Shown piece by piece: positions 59,072-64,000 of a DNA stretch of 64,000 nt (position 1 is the first letter of the stretch; each line of letters begins with the position of its first letter). The translations under genes and the position numbers were made by a program. A model generated the notes under the pieces. The model did not search any database. It worked only from the letters and a program-made list of their open reading frames with translations, and had not been told where the DNA came from. Origin of the DNA: Microbulbifer elongatus (GTDB lineage: Bacteria; Pseudomonadota; Gammaproteobacteria; Pseudomonadales; Cellvibrionaceae); contig NZ_CP088953.1 in the NCBI RefSeq assembly GCF_021165935.1, positions 1,307,001 through 1,371,000 of the forward strand. Reading direction: 5' to 3'.

Positions 59072-61051
59072 ATGATTTCCTGGTTGGTGCGATGCCACAT
59101 TCTCAAGCCTGTGGTGGGCCTGATACTCTCTCTATTCCTTGTGTCCCCCGGGGTCGCAAAAACGAATGAACTGACCGCCAAAGACTATGGTGCCCTGCCA
59201 AAAGTCAGCATGCTGACGGTCTCCCCCAGCGGCGAACGCATTGCCTTCCGCATGACCGGGGAAAACGACTCTGATATCGCCATCGTGATGTCGCTTGCGG
59301 AAGGCAAGCGGTTGAACGCCGTGAACCTCTCTGAAATAACCCCGGAATCCATCTATTTCGCCAACGAGAACGAGCTCGTTCTGGTGGCGTCGAATGTGCG
59401 CAAGCTGTGGGGGTTTCGCGGCAAGCTGGATTTGAGTACCGCTTACGCCTTTAACGTGGCAAATGGCGAGGTGCGTCAGCTGTTGACCCCGGGAGACGTG
59501 ATCTATGCGGGGCAGACCGGGCTTGGCAGTATTGTGGGGCTCTCGCCCGATAACAAGTACGCCTATATGCCGGCGTATGTGCCCGACAGCAAGAATGATC
59601 AGAGCCCGCGCAAGTCGCTGCTGCGGGTCGATCTGGATAGCCCGCGCTCTCCCCGGGTACATTTCAAGGGGCGCTCGTCCTCCTGGGATTTCTTCGTGGA
59701 CAACAAGGGCGAGGTGATCGCACACGAGTTGTTCGATAACAAACGCAACCTGCACCGTATGCTCGCGCGCCACGGTGATGAATGGAAAGAGATTTACCGC
59801 GAGGAGACTTCGGTCCCGTCGATCAGTTTTATGGGGCTGACCCCCGACCGCGAGTCACTGATCGCCATTGCGAATAATGGTGAAACCAATCGCAACGACT
59901 TTTACACCTTGTCACTGATCACTGGCGAATTCGCGAACCTGGGTTTCGGTCGGGATGATGCGGATGTGGAATACACCTACACCAGCCTGGATCGCCGAGT
60001 GTGGGGAGTGCGCTACTCCGGTTTTACCCCGAGTTACCGGTTCTTTGATCCGGCGCTGGATCAGCGGATGCAGGACATTCAGGCACAGTTTGCCGGACAC
60101 TCGGTGTGGCTGCGTGACTGGAGCGCAGATTGGGAGCATCTGGTGGTGTACGTGGAGGGCTCGCAGGTGGCCGGGGATTACTATCTGTTCCCGAAAGAGG
60201 GCGGCCCGGTACTGCTGGCTTCCGCGAGACCTCAGGTCAGCAGTGAGCAGATTCATCCCATCGCGACCATGAATTTCAAAGCCCGCGATGGCATGGTGAT
60301 TCCCACATTGCTCACCTTGCCGCGCACCAAGGTGGACAACCTGAAAAACCTGCCCGCGGTGATTCTCCCCCACGGCGGCCCTGCCGCTTACGATCGCGTC
60401 AGCTTTGACTGGTTGGCCCAGGCGCTGGCCAATCGTGGATATCTGGTTGTACAGCCGCAGTTCCGTGGTTCCACCGGTTTTGGTCTCGACCATCATCTGG
60501 CGGGTAACGGGGAGTGGGGCGCAAAAATGCAGGATGACGTCACCGACGCGCTGGATACGCTGGTGCGCAAGGGCATTGTTGATCCCCAGCGCGTGTGTAT
60601 TGCCGGGATGAGTTACGGCGGATATGCCGCGCTGGCCGGCGGCGCATTTACCCCTGAAAAGTACCGCTGTGTGGTATCGGTAAATGGCGTAAGTGATCTG
60701 GAGCGGATGCTACGGGATGAGCGGCGTGACAACGGCAGGCATCACTGGGTCGTCAGTTACTGGGAAGAAAGCATGGCCCGTGGTGAAGTCGACAAAGACC
60801 GCTTGCGTGCCGTGTCTCCGGTGCGGTTTGCGGAGAACTTTCAGGCACCGGTATTGCTGATTCACGGAGAGGACGATGTCGTGGTGCCGATACGGCAGTC
60901 TGAATACATGCACAAGCAGCTCAAGCGCAAGAAAAAAGCCGTGGAGTTTCTGGAATTGAAAGACGAAACCCACCACCTCGTCACGGGTACCGCCCGCATG
61001 CAGACCACCGAGGCCATCGTCGCGTTTATCGATAAACACCTGCAGCCCTAA
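59072..61051 (+). CDS. S9 family prolyl oligopeptidase-like peptidase
   Basis: A 659-residue exported peptidase. Signal peptide (1-30, ending SPGVAKT), then a beta-propeller domain (about 40-385) and an alpha/beta hydrolase domain with GMSYGGYA (Ser514), HGEDDVVV (Asp602) and ETHHLV (His634), the complete catalytic triad of the dipeptidyl peptidase IV/acylaminoacyl peptidase group. Start ATG 59072 has AAGGTGGG upstream; the frame is open from 59015. It would trim peptides in the periplasm. Not part of the glycan genes. Confidence 0.9.
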   Translation: MISWLVRCHILKPVVGLILSLFLVSPGVAKTNELTAKDYGALPKVSMLTVSPSGERIAFRMTGENDSDIAIVMSLAEGKRLNAVNLSEITPESIYFANENELVLVASNVRKLWGFRGKLDLSTAYAFNVANGEVRQLLTPGDVIYAGQTGLGSIVGLSPDNKYAYMPAYVPDSKNDQSPRKSLLRVDLDSPRSPRVHFKGRSSSWDFFVDNKGEVIAHELFDNKRNLHRMLARHGDEWKEIYREETSVPSISFMGLTPDRESLIAIANNGETNRNDFYTLSLITGEFANLGFGRDDADVEYTYTSLDRRVWGVRYSGFTPSYRFFDPALDQRMQDIQAQFAGHSVWLRDWSADWEHLVVYVEGSQVAGDYYLFPKEGGPVLLASARPQVSSEQIHPIATMNFKARDGMVIPTLLTLPRTKVDNLKNLPAVILPHGGPAAYDRVSFDWLAQALANRGYLVVQPQFRGSTGFGLDHHLAGNGEWGAKMQDDVTDALDTLVRKGIVDPQRVCIAGMSYGGYAALAGGAFTPEKYRCVVSVNGVSDLERMLRDERRDNGRHHWVVSYWEESMARGEVDKDRLRAVSPVRFAENFQAPVLLIHGEDDVVVPIRQSEYMHKQLKRKKKAVEFLELKDETHHLVTGTARMQTTEAIVAFIDKHLQP

Positions 61052-61074
61052 ATAAAGGAGACATAAGCAGGTGA

Positions 61075-61103
61075 TGTACGGCGGTGGTCACAACCGCCGT
61101 ACA
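61075..61103. terminator. Perfect hairpin between convergent genes
   Basis: TGTACGGCGGT (61075-61085) and ACCGCCGTACA (61093-61103) form an 11-base perfect stem between the peptidase (+) and oxidoreductase (-) genes. No T-tract, so its role as terminator is unproven. Confidence 0.45.
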
Positions 61104-61202
61104 TTCCCGGTGTCCCTTTTCCCGTCACCCCCCAGTTCACCTTGCATTCTCCCGTGTACGTGTGGAGGCATGGTGGCGGGGAGCGCCGGTTGGCGGTTAA
61201 CG

Positions 61203-62249
61203 TCAGCCGTCCTCGCCCACCCGGACCACGAGCTTGCCAAAGTTCTTACCTTCCAGCATTCCGGCAAAGGCTTCCGGTGCCTGTTCCAGGCCTTCGACAA
61301 TCTGTTCGCGGTATTTGATTTTGCCCTTGGCGTACCAGTCTGACATCTGCTGGTAAAACTCGTCATAGCGGTGGCCGTAGTCATCAAAGATGATGAATCC
61401 CTGCATCTTCAGTCGCTTGGTCAGAATCATCCCCATCAGCAGTCCGAGGCGATCGGGCCCTTCCGGCAGGTTGGTGGCGTTGTACTGGGACACCAGTCCG
61501 CATACCGGTACTCGTGCGCCGGTATTCAGTAGCGGCAACACGCCGTCCAGTACCTTGCCGCCGACATTTTCGTAGTAGACGTCGATCCCGTCCGCGCAGG
61601 CCGAGGCCAGTTGCTGGTCAAAGTCAGCGGCGTAGTGATCGATACAGGCATCGAAACCGAGCTCTTCCACCGCGAAGCGACACTTCTCCGGGCCCCCGGC
61701 CACGCCGACAGCGCGGCAACCTTTCAGTTTTGCGATCTGGCCGACGGTAGCGCCCACTGGCCCGGTGGCAGCGGCGACGACGACGGTCTCGTTTTCTTTG
61801 GGTGCGCCGATGTCCAGCAGGCCCATATAGGCGGTGAACCCGGGCATGCCGAGTAGGCCGAGGGCGAGTGAGGGCTGCTTGGGCTCCTTGCCCAGATTGA
61901 TCAGCATGGTGCCGTCCGACAGGGCGTAGTCCTGCCAGCCGCAGGTGTAGGAAAGCACCCAGTCGCCTTCGGCAAAACCGTCCAGCCGGGATTCCATCAC
62001 GCGGTTGATGGTTCCGCCCACCATCACATCGTCGATGGCCACTGGCTCCGCGTAAGATGGCGCGTCGCTCATGCGGCCGCGCATATACGGGTCCAGCGAC
62101 AGGAAAACAGTGCGCAGCAATACCTGGCCTTCGCCGGGCTGGGGAATCTCGCTCTGCTCCAGGCGGAAGTTGTCGCTACCGGGGGCACCCTCGGGGCGGG
62201 AAGCGAGAACGAGGCGGCGGTTGTGCTCGCTGGATTGGTTGAGGTCCAT
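61203..62249 (-). CDS. NADP-dependent oxidoreductase (MDR, leukotriene B4 dehydrogenase-like)
   Basis: A 348-residue zinc-independent medium-chain dehydrogenase/reductase. N-terminal GroES-like domain (about 1-130), Rossmann domain with VVVAAATGPVGATVGQIAKLKGCRAVGVAGGPEKC, YYENVGGKVLDGVLPLLNTGARVPVCG and C-terminal YREQIVEGLEQAPEAFAGMLEGKNFGKLVVRV. This is the PTGR/CurA-like enone reductase family that reduces alpha,beta-unsaturated carbonyls with NADPH. No zinc-binding cysteines. A tandem repeat lies in its upstream region. Confidence 0.9.
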   Translation of the reverse strand: MDLNQSSEHNRRLVLASRPEGAPGSDNFRLEQSEIPQPGEGQVLLRTVFLSLDPYMRGRMSDAPSYAEPVAIDDVMVGGTINRVMESRLDGFAEGDWVLSYTCGWQDYALSDGTMLINLGKEPKQPSLALGLLGMPGFTAYMGLLDIGAPKENETVVVAAATGPVGATVGQIAKLKGCRAVGVAGGPEKCRFAVEELGFDACIDHYAADFDQQLASACADGIDVYYENVGGKVLDGVLPLLNTGARVPVCGLVSQYNATNLPEGPDRLGLLMGMILTKRLKMQGFIIFDDYGHRYDEFYQQMSDWYAKGKIKYREQIVEGLEQAPEAFAGMLEGKNFGKLVVRVGEDG

Positions 62250-62286
62250 AGGGCGTTCTCCAATATGGTTGAGATAGGGGCTACGG

Positions 62287-62328
62287 GTTGATGGTTGGGG
62301 GTTGATGGTTGGGGATTGATGTTTGGGG
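62287..62328. repeat. 14-base tandem repeat, three copies
   Basis: GTTGATGGTTGGGG occurs twice exactly (62287-62300, 62301-62314) and once with two changes (ATTGATGTTTGGGG, 62315-62328). It lies upstream of the oxidoreductase start on the minus strand. The remainder of 62250-62556 shows no clear signal; it must hold both divergent promoters. Confidence 0.8.
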
Positions 62329-62556
62329 TTTGGAGGCCTTTTCCGGAAATTAATTCCATCGAGACGCCGCGGGGAGCAATAATCGGCTAGGCCGCGGGCG
62401 TCCGCCCCAGGTCGCTCCGGTAGGCGCTATCCGGGCTCTTATGTAAGGTAGTGCCTCCGTCTGAGGTGCGGTAATTTTCTGGGGTTGGGGGCGGCAATAT
62501 TTGAGATCCGGGGCGTAGTGCGCGAGCATTGCGTACTTTTGGCTGACTCTCTTCCC

Positions 62557-63936
62557 ATGAATGTTCTCGAATCCCTAGAATCTGCCCTGAATACCTTCGT
62601 CGCCTACGCATGGGGGACACCGTTACTGGTACTGCTGGTGGGCGGAGGCCTGTTCCTGCTGGTCAGCTCTCGTGCGCGCCCCTATCGCCACCTTGGACAC
62701 AGTATCGATCTGCTTCGGGGTAAGTACGACAACCCCGATGATCCCGGCCAGGTTCCTCATCGCCAGGCGCTGTCTACGGCGCTGTCTGGCACCCTCGGGC
62801 TCGGCAATATTGCCGGCGTTGCCATCGCCATCAGCACTGGTGGTCCCGGCGCCATCTTCTGGATGTGGATAACCGCGCTGGTGGGCGTCGCCACCAAGTT
62901 CTACACCGCAACGCTGTCGGTGATGTACCGCGGCCGCGACAGCAACGGGGAAGTCCAGGGCGGCCCCATGTATGTGATTCGCGAGGGGCTGGGTAAGCGC
63001 TGGCAACCACTGGCCTATCTGTTTGCCATTGCCGGGCTTGGTGGCCTGCTGCCTTCTTTTCAGTCCAATCAGACAGTGCAGTTGCTGCGGGTTTCATTCG
63101 CGGAACCCCTGGGCTGGGTAAGTGCGGATAATGCATTTCTGTTTGATCTCGGGCTCGGTGTGCTGCTCGCCGTCGCGGCGCTGGTGGTGATTGTGGGGCG
63201 TATCCAGCGTATTGGCCGCTTTGCGGTGCGTATCGTGCCCGCGATGGTGATTTTCTATCTGCTGCTGACCCTCGGCGTGATCGGTTACTTCTGGCAGGAA
63301 ATTCCCGCGGCATTCGCGCTGATTTTCACCGACGCCTTTTCTGGTGAAGCTGTGGCGGGTGGCGTTCTCGGTACCGTGATCGCGACGGGAATCAGCCGCG
63401 GCGCCTTCTCCAATGAAGCGGGTATCGGCACCGAGTCACTGGCCCACGGCGCGGCCAAGACCACCGAGCCGGTGCGCGAGGGCGTGGTGGCCATGGTCGG
63501 GCCGATCGTCGACACCCTGATTATCTGCACCTGTACCGCGCTGGTGATTCTGCTGACCGGTGTATGGCAGCAGGGCGAGGGCATTGAAGGGGTTTCCCTG
63601 ACGGCGAACGCGTTCAGCAGCGTGTTTGGTGGCTGGGGCCCGGTGCTGCTGCTGATCATGGTGGTACCGCTGGCCTTCAGTACCATTGTTACCTTCTGGT
63701 ACTACGGCATGAAGTGTTTCGTGTTCCTGTTTGGCGCGCGGTTTCAGGTGGTATACACGGTGATCTATCTGTTGCTGATTGTGCTTGGTGCGGTGCTGTC
63801 GCTGAATATCGTCAACAGTCTGATTATCGGCATGTACGCGGTAATGGCGATCCCCACCATGGCATCCACCCTGTTGCTGTCCGAGCGGGTTAACCAGGCG
63901 GCGCACGCGTACTTTGTGAAGACGCCAGGCGCCTGA
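62557..63936 (+). CDS. Sodium:alanine symporter (AGCS family)
   Basis: A 459-residue inner-membrane transporter with about 11 helices. Family blocks are clear: TALSGTLGLGNIAGVAIAISTGGPGAIFWMW, KFYTATLSVMYR, GGPMYVIREGLGKRW and GISRGAFSNEAGIGTESLAHGAAKTTEPVREG. It imports alanine or glycine with sodium, fitting a marine cell. ATG 62557 gives the usual N-terminus; the frame is open from 62485 without support. No riboswitch was recognised upstream. The gene ends 64 bases before the window edge. Confidence 0.92.
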   Translation: MNVLESLESALNTFVAYAWGTPLLVLLVGGGLFLLVSSRARPYRHLGHSIDLLRGKYDNPDDPGQVPHRQALSTALSGTLGLGNIAGVAIAISTGGPGAIFWMWITALVGVATKFYTATLSVMYRGRDSNGEVQGGPMYVIREGLGKRWQPLAYLFAIAGLGGLLPSFQSNQTVQLLRVSFAEPLGWVSADNAFLFDLGLGVLLAVAALVVIVGRIQRIGRFAVRIVPAMVIFYLLLTLGVIGYFWQEIPAAFALIFTDAFSGEAVAGGVLGTVIATGISRGAFSNEAGIGTESLAHGAAKTTEPVREGVVAMVGPIVDTLIICTCTALVILLTGVWQQGEGIEGVSLTANAFSSVFGGWGPVLLLIMVVPLAFSTIVTFWYYGMKCFVFLFGARFQVVYTVIYLLLIVLGAVLSLNIVNSLIIGMYAVMAIPTMASTLLLSERVNQAAHAYFVKTPGA

Positions 63937-64000
63937 TTACCCGAGTAGGTGCGCACCCCTGTGCCATACTTTTTTAAGCGCCCCTGGCAGCCTGAGGCAT

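Noticed and set aside
62372..62556. Possible riboswitch before the alanine symporter
   Set aside because: No glycine-type aptamer core or terminator could be recognised by eye.
1..64000. tRNA, rRNA, CRISPR array or prophage
   Set aside because: No cloverleaf, rRNA motif, repeat-spacer array or phage structural gene was recognised on either strand.

Overview
The window looks like chromosome from a marine, polysaccharide-degrading gammaproteobacterium of the Cellvibrionales type (Microbulbifer/Saccharophagus-like). This rests on a GC-rich background, a poly-Ser/Gly linker in a secreted protein, large TonB-dependent receptors paired with tryptophan-halogenase-like proteins, and dense glycoside hydrolase loci. 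The genus is inferred, not proven.

Region 1 (1-13.5 kb) reads as a beta-1,3-glucan (laminarin) locus. It holds a SapC-like / cupin-like / flavin-halogenase trio, a secreted di-haem oxidoreductase carrying a CBM56-like beta-1,3-glucan module, a GH16 endo-glucanase lipoprotein, a GH3 exo-glucosidase lipoprotein, a membrane-anchored AraC regulator and glucokinase. Four upstream regions share the motif AAGTGGGRCGAY or a one-base variant. Region 2 (13.5-40.8 kb, plus the transporter at 57.3 kb) reads as an alpha-glucan (starch/maltodextrin) locus. It holds a TonB receptor with a second halogenase, four GH13 enzymes, a GH31 alpha-glucosidase, an MFS sugar transporter, and an 1885-residue secreted protein joining two CBM26-like starch modules, a sugar-dehydrogenase propeller, four haem motifs and a DUF1592-type C-terminus, followed at once by its DUF1552 partner. 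Sites matching the enterobacterial MalT box (GGGGAKGAGG) lie before five of these genes. Oligosaccharides would enter through the TonB receptor, be cut to glucose in the periplasm, and be phosphorylated by glucokinase.

Embedded in or beside these loci are a universal stress protein, a DUF3014 protein, and a lower-GC islet (28.7-30.4 kb) with a split peptidoglycan-binding/C39-like hydrolase and a lipoprotein that might be an effector/immunity pair. A complete pgaABCD operon for the biofilm polysaccharide poly-GlcNAc lies at 40.8-46.4 kb on the minus strand.

Region 3 (46.6-57 kb) is an accessory patch of small, mostly lower-GC genes: a spermidine-synthase-like protein, a lipocalin-like protein, a Crp/Fnr regulator with an isoprenylcysteine-methyltransferase-like protein, a zinc-ribbon protein, a VOC protein, an alpha/beta hydrolase, a class D beta-lactamase, CcdA/CcdB, an IS1182-family element lying inside an integron attC-like site, an Imm26-like gene and HipB/HipA. 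The window ends with an S9 peptidase, an NADP-dependent oxidoreductase and a sodium:alanine symporter. No tRNA, rRNA or CRISPR array was recognised. The strongest candidate for something new is the parallel between the two glycan loci: each has a haem oxidoreductase fused to a binding module for that locus's own polysaccharide.
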